The notes beneath the pieces were generated by a model. It was not told where the DNA came from and searched no databases. It was given only the letters and a program-made list of their open reading frames with translations. From Endozoicomonas elysicola (lineage in GTDB: Bacteria > Pseudomonadota > Gammaproteobacteria > Pseudomonadales > Endozoicomonadaceae): a stretch of DNA of 64,000 nucleotides. Position 1 is the stretch's first letter. Each line of letters begins with the position of its first letter. The DNA lies in contig NZ_JOJP01000001.1 in NCBI RefSeq assembly GCF_000710775.1, forward strand, positions 2,968,744 through 3,032,743, in the 5' to 3' direction. Below are positions 47,771 to 56,513 of this stretch, piece by piece. The translations under genes and the position numbers were made by a program.

Positions 47771-48361
47771 ATGTCTGTCAAGACGAAGAAACCCGTGAAA
47801 AAGCGGGGCCGCCCTGTTGAAACAAAAGGGCAGATGAGTACTGAAAAGATAGTACTTATGGCGAAGGAACTGTTAAAAGAAGACGGAAAAATACCCAGTA
47901 TCCGCAAGCTGGCCAGTGCTCTCAACGTCGATGCCATGGCCATATATCATTACTTTGATAATAAAAATGCCTTGCTTAAAGCGGTGACTGTTTCGCTTAT
48001 TGATGCAATTTATGACCCTGTCGTTTCTACCGACTGGCGCAAAGAACTGCGTGCGCTGTGCTTAAGCTATTTGCAACTGCTCTGTGATCACCCAGGTCTT
48101 CTGGATACCTTGCTGGGCATGAGCAGTGTCGGGCCAGCAGGTGTTTTCATCGAGCGGTTTGAGCGGGCGTTGTTGCCTTTAGAGCTGGTCGCTGAACATC
48201 AGAAGGTAGCATTAGAACTGCTGGTGGATTATCTGCACGGTTATGCCCTGGCACTTAACTGTCAGCCGGAAGCGACGCTCACCATCGAGCAACTTGATGG
48301 CCCGTTGAATTTTTATATGGATGCTTTGATGTTAAAAAAACACCATAAAAAGCGACAATGA
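47771..48361 (+). CDS. TetR family transcriptional regulator
   Basis: A 196-residue regulator with a basic N-terminal tail (KKPVKKRGRP) before the helix-turn-helix (IPSIRKLASALNVDAMAIYHYF). The C-terminal ligand domain is all-helical. The TetR C-terminal class resembles those controlling drug pumps. The neighbouring MATE exporter downstream, 88 bases on, and the divergent reductase are likely targets; that is inference from position. Confidence 0.88.
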   Translation: MSVKTKKPVKKRGRPVETKGQMSTEKIVLMAKELLKEDGKIPSIRKLASALNVDAMAIYHYFDNKNALLKAVTVSLIDAIYDPVVSTDWRKELRALCLSYLQLLCDHPGLLDTLLGMSSVGPAGVFIERFERALLPLELVAEHQKVALELLVDYLHGYALALNCQPEATLTIEQLDGPLNFYMDALMLKKHHKKRQ

Positions 48362-48449
48362 TCCATTTTTGATCAATTTGTAAGGATAGATAATACCATT
48401 CGTTCTTCAGCCACTGGCTGTTGTTTGTATAGACTGAGTGAATGGTTAT

Positions 48450-49802
48450 ATGGCTTCAATTGATCTTCGCAGTGACCCAATCCCTTCCAGCTTTTTTTAT
48501 TATCTGCTGCCGGCGGTGAGTGGCATGCTGGTGAAATCACTCTATGTGCTGGTGGACAGCATCATGGTAGGGCGAGGTGTGGGGGCCGATGCACTGGCTG
48601 CGCTTTCTCTTACCGTACCTTTTTTTGCGCTGTTTCTTGCCCTGGCCTTGATGATTGGTGTGGGTGGTTCAGCCCTGATGTCCACCCAATTTGGCCGTGG
48701 TAATTATACCGAAGGTCAGAATATCTTTTTCCAGTCCGTATTGCTGACTCTGGTGATCAGCGGCTTTCTGGTGAGTGTTGGGTTTATTTGGCTGGATGAA
48801 GTGGTATTGATGACTGGTGCCAGTGAAGCACTGTTTACCATGACCCGGGATTACCTGGAAATCATGCTGATGTTTTTCATGATTTATGCCGTGGGCTGGG
48901 TATTGTCATGTTTTGTCCGTAATGACGGTAATCCGCGCTTGGCCATGTACTCATTGGTAGTCAGTGCACTGACCAACGTTGTGCTGGACTACGTATTTAT
49001 CTTTGTATTTCCATGGGGAGTAAAAGGTGCAGCACTGGCCACCGGCCTTTCTCAACTGGTTTTATTTGCTGGTGTGATAACGCATTTTGTCCGTAGTAAA
49101 GGTGTTCTGAGACTGAAACTGCCATCATCCAACGTTAAATGGGTTGGCAAAATTATGAGTACTGGGTTACCGACATTTTTTATTGAGTCAACCATTGGTG
49201 TCAGCACCCTGATTTTTAACTGGGTGCTGATTCGCCACGGTGGTGATCTTTATGTCACTGCATACAGTATCGTAATAAACGTCGCAGTACTGGTATTGTT
49301 TATCCTGATGGGGGTCGGTCAGGCCTGTCAGCCCATTATCAGCTTTAATCATGGGGCCAAATCCGTTAGCCGAGTTCGTGAGACACTGGTGCTCGGTGTT
49401 AAAACTGCAGTTGGGGTGGGTATTGCCGCGCTGATGCTGGCCAGTCTGGAAACTGATTGGCTGGTGGGCTTATTTGTGGTGGATTATCCGGTGTTGTTTG
49501 ATCTGGCCAGTCTGGCAATGCCCCTTTATTTTATGGCGTTCCCCTGCATGGCTATTAACCTGATGATTGCTTCATTCTTTCAGGCGGTTGAAAAGCCCAT
49601 GCTGGCCACTGCATTATCCATCGTACGCGGTTTTGGTTTTGTGGTCTTGGGGCTGGTGGTCATGCCTTGGCTGATGCCAGAATATGGCATCTGGCTGGTG
49701 GTGCCCTTTGCGGAGATGATTACGCTGGTATTCAGCCTGGTGCTTTATCATCGGCATCATGTTCAGAGCAGTGGATCTTCAACAGTGGTGTTAAGTGCCT
49801 GA
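48450..49802 (+). CDS. MATE family multidrug/Na+ antiporter
   Basis: About 450 residues with 12 predicted membrane helices in two halves. The N-terminal half contains FFYYLLPAVSGMLVKSLYVLVDSIMVGRGVG, typical of the DinF/NorM group, and the second half starts near TGLPTFFIESTIGVS. MATE proteins pump cationic drugs and metabolites out using a sodium or proton gradient. ATG 48450 is preferred; a GTG four codons upstream is an alternative. A TetR-type gene stands immediately upstream. Confidence 0.88.
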   Translation: MASIDLRSDPIPSSFFYYLLPAVSGMLVKSLYVLVDSIMVGRGVGADALAALSLTVPFFALFLALALMIGVGGSALMSTQFGRGNYTEGQNIFFQSVLLTLVISGFLVSVGFIWLDEVVLMTGASEALFTMTRDYLEIMLMFFMIYAVGWVLSCFVRNDGNPRLAMYSLVVSALTNVVLDYVFIFVFPWGVKGAALATGLSQLVLFAGVITHFVRSKGVLRLKLPSSNVKWVGKIMSTGLPTFFIESTIGVSTLIFNWVLIRHGGDLYVTAYSIVINVAVLVLFILMGVGQACQPIISFNHGAKSVSRVRETLVLGVKTAVGVGIAALMLASLETDWLVGLFVVDYPVLFDLASLAMPLYFMAFPCMAINLMIASFFQAVEKPMLATALSIVRGFGFVVLGLVVMPWLMPEYGIWLVVPFAEMITLVFSLVLYHRHHVQSSGSSTVVLSA

Positions 49803-49900
49803 ACAAGATTTATCCCTGTTGTCAGAGTGCCCTCTGGCTGCAGGGTGAACCTGCTATTGTAATGTGTTTAAAAGTTTGAATGCCTATAGCAATACTGTAG

Positions 49901-49926
49901 GTCGGTTTCCCTTTCGGGGAGCCGAC
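49901..49926. repeat. REP-like hairpin
   Basis: GTCGGTTTCCC and GGGGAGCCGAC are complementary with two imperfect positions over a TTTC centre. It lies after the MATE gene in an otherwise empty gap of 294 bases. REP-like elements of this form are common between genes in gammaproteobacteria. Confidence 0.55.
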
Positions 49927-50096
49927 AACCGAACCTTCCGATAACGTCAGGCTCAAAGGATACGTCATAGACTCGAGATCAATTTGCTATTTCGTAGGTA
50001 AGGTAGAAATTTCTGGTAAAATCCAGCGTCACATACCTGTTTGCAAATTGAGTATTCAAGGTATTCGTTTGTAGTCGTATCGTAGGAATCTACCCA

Positions 50097-50315
50097 ATGA
50101 GTCAGGAACAGCCGAACAACCCCTTGCATGGGCTTACCCTTGAAAAAGTGTTAACTCGCCTGGTTGAGCATTTTGGATGGGGCGGCTTATACCAGAAAAT
50201 TCGGGTCAATTGTTTCTACAGCGATCCTTCCATTAAGTCTTCTCTCAAGTTTCTGCGCAAAACCCAGTGGGCCAGAGATAAGGTTGAAGCCTTATACATC
50301 GATACATTTAGCTGA
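50097..50315 (+). CDS. VF530 family (DUF2132) small DNA-binding-like protein
   Basis: A 72-residue protein with [21 protein letters not shown] and [19 protein letters not shown], the full DUF2132 signature. A member from Vibrio fischeri (VF530) has a known structure of helices suggestive of DNA binding, but no function is proven. The length matches the family. It stands alone between the REP-like hairpin and a palindromic repeat. Confidence 0.9.
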   Translation: MSQEQPNNPLHGLTLEKVLTRLVEHFGWGGLYQKIRVNCFYSDPSIKSSLKFLRKTQWARDKVEALYIDTFS

Positions 50316-50380
50316 GTCATAACTGTATAAAGTAAGGGTGGAGCGCCTTAGAAGTAGCCCCCGAATAACTTCACTTTTTT

Positions 50381-50435
50381 ACCACAGAGACACGAAGGCA
50401 CAGACGATAAGCTTTTGCTTCTTGTCTTTGTACCC
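50381..50435. repeat. Dispersed palindromic repeat, CCACAGAG family, copy 3 (degenerate)
   Basis: The left arm ACCACAGAGACACGAAGGCA matches the family well. The right arm (CTTCTTGTCTTTGTACC) has decayed, so the hairpin is weaker. It lies between the VF530-type gene and apt. Confidence 0.55.
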
Positions 50436-50494
50436 CTTCAGTTCATGCTTTGTTTATCTCCTATACTGATTCCAACCTAATCAGAGTCGAGTAT

Positions 50495-51019
50495 ATGTTG
50501 ACAAAGAAACAGCTGGCAGGGTTTATCAGAGATGTACAGGGTTATCCCACTAAAGATATTCTCTTTAAAGATATCACCCCTTTGCTGGGCAACGGTGAAG
50601 CCTATTCGAGTGTTATTTGGCATCTGGTAGATCGCTACCGTCATTATGACATTGACTGTATTATTAGCATGGAAGCAAGAGGGTTCTTCTTTGGAGCTCC
50701 TCTGGCTGTTCAGTTAAAAAAAAGCTTTATTCCTGCTCGGAAAAAAGGAAAATTGCCCCGGGAAGTCATCTCTCAGGATTATAAACTTGACTGTTTCAAT
50801 AAGTGTTTGGAAATCCATAAAACAGACCTGTTAAAAGGCAGTCGTGTACTGATTGTGGATGACATATTAGCTACCGGAGCTACAGCTGAAGCCCTGATAA
50901 AGTTAGTAGAAAAGCAAGGTGCTGAAGTGGTTGAACTGGCATTTTTGATTGACCGACCTGATTTTAAAGGCCATGAGAAACTAAAGCACTTTCCTATATA
51001 TTCTATACTCCAATACTAA
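50495..51019 (+). CDS. apt: Adenine phosphoribosyltransferase
   Basis: A 174-residue purine salvage enzyme that makes AMP from adenine and PRPP. It shows YPTKDILFKDITPLL, SMEARGFFFGAPLA, ARKKGKLP and the PRPP-binding loop VLIVDDILATGATAEALI. ATG 50495 (MLTKKQLAGFI) gives the family's normal length; an in-frame start 45 bases earlier is not supported. A perfect 17-bp hairpin begins within the stop codon. Confidence 0.93.
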   Translation: MLTKKQLAGFIRDVQGYPTKDILFKDITPLLGNGEAYSSVIWHLVDRYRHYDIDCIISMEARGFFFGAPLAVQLKKSFIPARKKGKLPREVISQDYKLDCFNKCLEIHKTDLLKGSRVLIVDDILATGATAEALIKLVEKQGAEVVELAFLIDRPDFKGHEKLKHFPIYSILQY

Positions 51020-51065
51020 TGAGAGGATAAACCTCCGGCATAGCCAGAAGGTTTATCCTCTCATT
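51018..51065 (+). terminator. Long perfect hairpin ending apt
   Basis: AATGAGAGGATAAACCT (51018-51034) pairs perfectly with AGGTTTATCCTCTCATT (51049-51065). The left arm overlaps the apt stop codon. It lies before the convergent PheC-like gene and could work in both directions, though no long T-run follows. Confidence 0.75.
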
Positions 51066-51123
51066 ATTAGATCCCAGTGATGTTGTAAGACGTTGTCTTT
51101 GCTGAATATCGTAGGTTCAGGCA

Positions 51124-51912
51124 CTAAAACCATCTTGTCTGTATCCTTTGAATATCCGTTTCTTTCAGCCACCGATTGACTTCACTGAGCAATGCCCGGT
51201 TGTTTTTTTGTGTCATGTAAACTTTGTGTGACACTGTCCATGAAAACATGTCGTCATTAATAATCATCAACGAAGGAATCTGTTTTACCTGGTAGAGCGC
51301 TTCTGTCCGGTCAGTAATCATGACGTCTGACTGATGGTCCCGTAACATCAGGAATGGCTCCCGGTTGTCTGCGGTCAGTGTAGAACGCATGTGTGGGAGG
51401 TACTTCATCGTGAATGTCTGATTTGTGCCACCGGGGTTGATCACCAGATGAAGGTTGGAAGTACTTAACTGTTTGACTAATTGCAGATCATTGAGCCCTG
51501 TGTAGGCACTGGCCATGCTTTTCTGCATTAAGACGACTTTGCCACTGGGTATAACCGGGTCAGACAGTAAAAATTGTGCGTCACGATCCTCCGTGTAGGT
51601 GATGCCTCCCATGGCAATATCGAACCCGTCATTTTCCAGGTCATTATGCAGGTCTGGCCAGTGGGTACGAACAAATTCAACAATCATGGTTTTTCCGCTG
51701 ACCTGTGACAGGTATTTCCCCAGTGAGTGAGCCATGTCGATGGCAAACCCTTCACAGCGCCCCTGTTTGTCGCACAACGTTAGAGGGGCATAATCACCCG
51801 TGGTGCCTATCCGGAGAACACCGGAGCGGAAGATGTCTGACAAGTCTCTGGCCATGGCTGTTTGAATAATCATAATGCTCAGAAAAGCGGTGGCCAGAGA
51901 AAGTGGTTTCAT
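51124..51912 (-). CDS. Periplasmic PheC-like (cyclohexadienyl dehydratase/SBP-fold) protein
   Basis: A 262-residue protein of the bacterial solute-binding fold. The signal peptide ends near TAMA. It has LRIGTTGDYAPLTLCDKQG, GFAIDMAHSLGKYL, DIAMGGITYTEDRDA and VINPGGTNQTF, all matching PheC, which converts prephenate or arogenate to phenylpyruvate or phenylalanine in the periplasm. It might instead be a plain amino-acid-binding protein; no permease genes are next to it, which favours an enzyme. A Cys pair (C-x4-C) is seen near the N-terminus. Confidence 0.75.
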   Translation of the reverse strand: MKPLSLATAFLSIMIIQTAMARDLSDIFRSGVLRIGTTGDYAPLTLCDKQGRCEGFAIDMAHSLGKYLSQVSGKTMIVEFVRTHWPDLHNDLENDGFDIAMGGITYTEDRDAQFLLSDPVIPSGKVVLMQKSMASAYTGLNDLQLVKQLSTSNLHLVINPGGTNQTFTMKYLPHMRSTLTADNREPFLMLRDHQSDVMITDRTEALYQVKQIPSLMIINDDMFSWTVSHKVYMTQKNNRALLSEVNRWLKETDIQRIQTRWF

Positions 51913-52021
51913 GTTTTCATGCCTGTTTACTTTTTGTTTGGTTAGAGTCGACCCGTGGCCAATGGTTCAGAAAGAATGTTGAAGGCACTTCATTGCGAAT
52001 AAGTAACACAAGCCCTGCAGC

Positions 52022-52732
52022 TTATTCTCGGACAGCCTCGTGGTCTTTTTTTCCCAACCATTTATAAACCAGCCCGGCAAGAACTGATCCGATAAAAGGG
52101 GCAATCCAGAACAGCCAGAGTTGGGAGATTGCCCAGTCTCCTTGAAACAGTGCAACCCCGGTACTGCGAGCCGGGTTGACCGAGGTGTTGGTTACGGGAA
52201 TGCTGATCAGGTGAATCAGGGTCAGTCCAAGCCCAATGGCTATCGGCGCAAAGCCAACAGGGGCTCGTCCATCAGTGGCCCCCAGGATGATCAGCAGGAA
52301 CATAAAGGTCATAACAATCTCGGTTACCAGTGCTGCCACCAGACCATAGCCACCAGGAGAGTGTTCGCCGTAGCCATTGGCAGCAAAACCTGCAGTTTCG
52401 AAGCCCGGCTGGCCGGATGCAATCAGGTACAGTATTGCCGCACCGGCAATTCCCCCCAGTATTTGAGCGGCAATATATGGCAACAGCTCTCTGACGGGAA
52501 ACTATCCGCCCACCGTCAGCCCCACTGAAACCGCAGGGTTAAGATGGCAGCCGGAGATATGGCCAATGGCGAAGGCCATGGTCAATACGGTCAGACCAAA
52601 GGCCAATGCTACGCCTAGGAAACCAATCCCCGCATCAGGAAAGGATGCTGCCAGTACTGCACTGCCACAACCACCCAGCACCAGCCAGAATGTGCCCAGA
52701 AATTCCGCAACCAGTTTTTTACCCATGTTCAT
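52022..52732 (-). pseudogene. aqpZ: Aquaporin Z interrupted by an in-frame amber codon
   Basis: The frame reads from ATG 52732 through [19 protein letters not shown] and the first NPA motif ([14 protein letters not shown]), then meets TAG at 52504-52502. The same frame continues without shift: [24 protein letters not shown]-type second NPA ([11 protein letters not shown]) and the C-terminal helix. The total of 235 coding positions equals normal AqpZ, and relatives have Arg or Lys at the stop position. So one base change broke the water channel, unless the codon is read through. The split falls before the third helix; neither half is expected to be functional alone. Confidence 0.85.
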
Positions 52733-53169
52733 GGTCAGATAATTCCAGTTTCACAATAACTTACAGAGCTTAGTGCATGGCCACTTCAGGGTTGTGAAAA
52801 CCTAACTGGTTCAGAATATTTACACGTTAAGGTTATTCAGGCAGGTGTTGTTTAAGTATTCGGACTGCATGTATTTACGAATTGGTATAGATAGTTGATT
52901 GATTCTTCTATAAGCGTGTCTTCATTTCAGGTAATTGATTCGGTCAGACGACAGATTGTGTTTTGAGTTTAATGGCCAAGGTTGGAAGGGAATCAGCGCC
53001 TGACTTACAGGCTGTAACAAATAGAGCCATATTGCTACCGAGTTACACGCACCATCTCTTTCCCAAACTACGGCTTTTGGATAAGCTACTCCGTTATTTA
53101 TACAGAGAGGCTGATATCCGGTACTTAGCCTCTGGTAGCCAAACCGAGTTTCACCTGTTGGGGACAACG
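52733..53169. other. Intergenic region between aqpZ and fabV
   Basis: 437 bases holding the divergent promoters. AATTGGTAT at about 52870-52890 equals the end motif of the 46048 element but no partner end is seen. An open frame leading into fabV from 52963 has no family match over its first 69 codons and is treated as non-coding. Confidence 0.5.
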
Positions 53170-54372
53170 ATGATCATTAAACCAAGGATTCGCGGATTTA
53201 TCTGTACAACCACTCACCCGGTGGGTTGTGAAGCCAATGTGAAGGAGCAGATTGCTTATACCCAGTCCCAGGGCCCTGTTGCCAATGGTCCCAAAAAGGT
53301 ACTGGTGATTGGTTCTTCGAGTGGTTATGGTCTGGCTTCCCGCATTACGGCTGCTTTTGGCTCACAAGCTGCCACTATTGGTGTGTTCTTTGAAAAGTCA
53401 GCGACAGAAACCAAGCCGGGCACTGCAGGCTGGCACAATTCTGCTGCCTTTGAAAAGCTGGCCCATGAAGCGGGCTTGTATGCAAAAAGTTTAAATGGCG
53501 ATGCCTTCAGCCATGAAGCGAAGCAAAAAGCCATTGAACTGATCAAGCAGGATCTGGGGCAGGTGGATATGGTTGTTTATTCACTGGCATCGCCAGTGCG
53601 CAAACTGCCGGATACTGGTGAGGTGATCCGTTCTGTTCTGAAGCCGATGGGTGAAACCTATCGTGCTACTGCTGTGGATACCAATAAAGACACTTTGTTT
53701 GAAGCCACTGTCGAACCCGCTACTGCAGAGGAAGTAGCGGCGACTGTCACCGTAATGGGTGGTCAGGACTGGGAGCTCTGGATGAAGGCATTGTCTGAAG
53801 CGGGTGTTCTGGCAGAAGGCTGCAAGACGGTTGCTTACAGCTATATTGGTACTGAACTGACTTGGCCGATCTATTGGGATGGCGCCCTCGGTGAAGCCAA
53901 GAAAGACCTGGATCGCGCAGCCCATACTATTGATGACCAGATGAAGGCCCTGCACGGTTCTGCCAATATTGCCGTACTGAAGAGTGTGGTCACGCAAGCG
54001 AGTTCTGCAATTCCGGTCATGCCACTGTATATTTCCATGGTCTTTAAGAAGATGCGGGAAGAGGGTGTGCATGAGGGCTGTATTGAACAGATCAACCGGA
54101 TGTTCCGTGAACGCCTCTACCGTTCGGATGGTGCTGCTCCAGAAGTTGATGAAAATAATCGCCTGCGTCTGGATGACCTGGAACTGAGAGAAGATATTCA
54201 GAAGCATTGCCAGGCTATCTGGCCGCAGCTGACCAATGAAAATCTGGCTGAACTGACAGATTACATCCTCTATAAAGAGGAGTTTCTGAAGCTGTTTGGT
54301 TTTGGCGTTGATGGTGTGGATTACGATGCCGATGTTAATCCCTTAGTACCTTTTGAGGTTATCAATATCTGA
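53170..54372 (+). CDS. fabV: Trans-2-enoyl-ACP/CoA reductase FabV
   Basis: A 400-residue enoyl reductase of the FabV class, the last step of each fatty-acid elongation cycle. It opens [20 protein letters not shown], then the NADH motif [27 protein letters not shown] and the catalytic Y-x8-K region around [19 protein letters not shown]...K. FabV is larger than FabI and naturally insensitive to triclosan. ATG 53170 is chosen because it matches the family start exactly. An unknown gene follows 22 bases downstream, likely in the same transcript. Confidence 0.95.
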   Translation: MIIKPRIRGFICTTTHPVGCEANVKEQIAYTQSQGPVANGPKKVLVIGSSSGYGLASRITAAFGSQAATIGVFFEKSATETKPGTAGWHNSAAFEKLAHEAGLYAKSLNGDAFSHEAKQKAIELIKQDLGQVDMVVYSLASPVRKLPDTGEVIRSVLKPMGETYRATAVDTNKDTLFEATVEPATAEEVAATVTVMGGQDWELWMKALSEAGVLAEGCKTVAYSYIGTELTWPIYWDGALGEAKKDLDRAAHTIDDQMKALHGSANIAVLKSVVTQASSAIPVMPLYISMVFKKMREEGVHEGCIEQINRMFRERLYRSDGAAPEVDENNRLRLDDLELREDIQKHCQAIWPQLTNENLAELTDYILYKEEFLKLFGFGVDGVDYDADVNPLVPFEVINI

Positions 54373-54394
54373 GAGGATTGATCAGGAGGCAGGG

Positions 54395-55237
54395 ATGCCA
54401 CAGGTTGAGATCACTGGCAGGGCTGACTTATCAGGTGCTTTGCCAGCAGTTAAGCGTACTCCTGAAAGTAGTCAATGGGGACATTGGCAGGTGAAGCCTG
54501 CTTCCGTTGAGAAGCAGATGCCTGTGATGGATTCTTCCAGTAGGACATGCTCTGAAAATACCAATATTCAGAAAAGCCGTAAGGTGAGTCTTGATTCAGG
54601 TATCGGTTCTATCAGTTCTTCCGGAGCTCTTGATATAAGCCGTGAGGATGCTGGAGAAATCAGCAAAGAACTTGAACGGATCTATCTGGGGCTGTTCGCA
54701 GGTGGCGCCCAGGTCAAGAACCTCCCTAAGGTGCGACAGGCTTTGGAGGGTAAAGGTTGCGAAGCTCTTTTTGACACGCTGGCAACCTATGGTTTACAGC
54801 ATTACGCTGAAGGTTTAGTTGAATCTGGTACTAATATTTTAGATTGGTGTGAAAAAACGCCGACGCCTGAGGTCCCTAACGATTTAATAAAGAAGTCGAA
54901 GTATAGTGACAAGCTTCGAGCAGAGAGCAATAAATTAACCCAAAAGGTCAACCTGAAAGATACGCCTGCTAATGTCAAAAAGGCCATCCGAAAAAATGAA
55001 GAGTTGACTCAGTTTAAAAGGGATCAACTTGAGCCTGCCAGGCGGAAGTTTGACAATATGCTTTATTCACTGATTGACCAGCACCCCTCCACTCAGGAGC
55101 TAAAATCCTGCCTCCAATCGATTAAAGCCCTGCTGCCTGAAAGTGTGGAAGTCAGTGCTCCTATTGATACTACCATCAGAACCTGGGCTTTTAATGTTCT
55201 GTTGGAACGGGCAAAAACTGTTGCCGGGATCAATTAG
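54395..55237 (+). CDS. Unknown helical protein with a DSGIGS motif
   Basis: A 280-residue protein of no recognised family. ATG 54395 follows a strong AGGAGG. Residues 1-80 are polar and likely disordered, rich in Ser, and include SLDSGIGSIS (DSGIGS at 67-72), which fits the DSG-hydrophobic-x-S phosphodegron read by eukaryotic beta-TrCP. Residues about 85-280 are predominantly helical and charged (for example SDKLRAESNKLTQKV and IRKNEELTQFKRDQLE). No signal peptide. It lies 22 bases after fabV and converges on another unknown gene. A host-directed role is speculative. Confidence 0.7.
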   Translation: MPQVEITGRADLSGALPAVKRTPESSQWGHWQVKPASVEKQMPVMDSSSRTCSENTNIQKSRKVSLDSGIGSISSSGALDISREDAGEISKELERIYLGLFAGGAQVKNLPKVRQALEGKGCEALFDTLATYGLQHYAEGLVESGTNILDWCEKTPTPEVPNDLIKKSKYSDKLRAESNKLTQKVNLKDTPANVKKAIRKNEELTQFKRDQLEPARRKFDNMLYSLIDQHPSTQELKSCLQSIKALLPESVEVSAPIDTTIRTWAFNVLLERAKTVAGIN

Positions 55238-55242
55238 TTAAA

Positions 55243-56331
55243 TCAACCGCCACCCTGTAGGTTACCCGGACTGACAACTTGCGGAACAATGGGTTGCATG
55301 ACATTGCTGTATTGCACGGTCTTTATGGTTGATGTCTGTGCCAGTTGGTGATGAAGGCCATTTTGTATATGAGCCAGTACTTGCCTGACATCTACGGATG
55401 AAGCAGGCTGGCCGGGCCGCTGTGCAAATATGCTACTACTGAATGCACATAGCCGTAATACGGGTACTGGTGCCAGACCATTTCTTATGCGCCATAGATT
55501 GTGCTCCTCAAAAGCTCGTACAGTGTTTATGGCCATTTTCTCAACAGCGTGGCAGAAAGACTGGTCATCAGGATAGTCCACCCGGTTGGGTGGAATGATA
55601 TATAGCATGATACGGTTATTCAGGTTACCGTGAGGACATGCGGAATCTGTAAACTCTTCGACAAAGACTGTGCCATCACTTATCTGGTATTTGGGGTGGC
55701 CTTTTGGATGAGTTGCCAGACAGTCATACAGCACAGTAGCAGCCTGAAGTTTTGATGGAAAAATACCGAGCCTGGTTGCTGGTATTGCATGGACCAGTTG
55801 TTCACGACGAACCCCTTTCATAAACTGGTCGTGGAAATTGATAAACTCCAGATCATCCTGGCTGCCCTTTTGAATTCCCAGTGCATCTGCATGTCCTTTA
55901 TTAATTCCTTTTCCACCAACATATTTGAACGGATCACCAGCATTCACGGAGCCTAAAGGCAGGTCTCCCGGCTGACTTACACGGTCATATATTGGACTAA
56001 AGCCTGACCTGCCGCTGCCAAGTAGCTGGTAATTGATAGAAGCAGGTGCTGTTCTTGGGGGGGCTGAGAATGAAGTTTGAGCTATCGTGGCAGGCATGGA
56101 AGCGGGTATGGCCTGACCGGGCATCGCAGCAGTAACCTGGCGGTTATCAATCGGTGTCGAGGGCGATTGCTTCTGGGTAGTTTGTCCAGAATTACCTGTC
56201 AGGTAGTTATAGACATTGGAAACCGCCTTGACCATTTTACCAATAAAAAAACAGCCAATACGCACAGGCAGAGTGACTGCCTTGTATAGGAAGCTTGCTA
56301 CCGTCGATGCAGCATTAGAGAGTGTTTCCAT
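55243..56331 (-). CDS. Unknown protein with a possible divergent macro-like domain
   Basis: A 362-residue protein from ATG 56331 (METLSNAAS); a TTG at 56409 could add 26 residues. Residues about 5-45 are hydrophobic and amphipathic (YKAVTLPVRIGCFFIGKMVK), then a proline-rich linker to about 125. The rest contains GSVNAGDPFKYVGGKGINKG, then IMLYIIPPNRVDYPDD, an AVEKMAINTVRAFEEHN helix and VPVLRLCAFSSSIFA. Their order and spacing recall the VNAAN, GGG, helix and GIYG elements of macro domains, which bind ADP-ribose. The likeness is weak and by eye only. It converges on the DSGIGS gene. Confidence 0.6.
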   Translation of the reverse strand: METLSNAASTVASFLYKAVTLPVRIGCFFIGKMVKAVSNVYNYLTGNSGQTTQKQSPSTPIDNRQVTAAMPGQAIPASMPATIAQTSFSAPPRTAPASINYQLLGSGRSGFSPIYDRVSQPGDLPLGSVNAGDPFKYVGGKGINKGHADALGIQKGSQDDLEFINFHDQFMKGVRREQLVHAIPATRLGIFPSKLQAATVLYDCLATHPKGHPKYQISDGTVFVEEFTDSACPHGNLNNRIMLYIIPPNRVDYPDDQSFCHAVEKMAINTVRAFEEHNLWRIRNGLAPVPVLRLCAFSSSIFAQRPGQPASSVDVRQVLAHIQNGLHHQLAQTSTIKTVQYSNVMQPIVPQVVSPGNLQGGG

Positions 56332-56513
56332 TATTTCTATACCCTGTATTGCGGGTTTTGCCTCCAGGAAAAACGGATCTGTGTTTTTTTCTTTATTTGA
56401 GAGGTGCAAACCTGCTTTTTATATAAGACAGGCATAGAACGATTTAGTTTCAAATGGTCATACAGCTGGCTTTTGGGTGAGATGAGCAGGAGGGGGAGGT
56501 ATTTGAATGATTG

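Noticed and set aside
52963-53169. In-frame 69-codon extension upstream of fabV.
   Set aside because: FabV relatives start at MIIKPRIRG; the extension has no similarity to anything and contains ordinary intergenic-like sequence.
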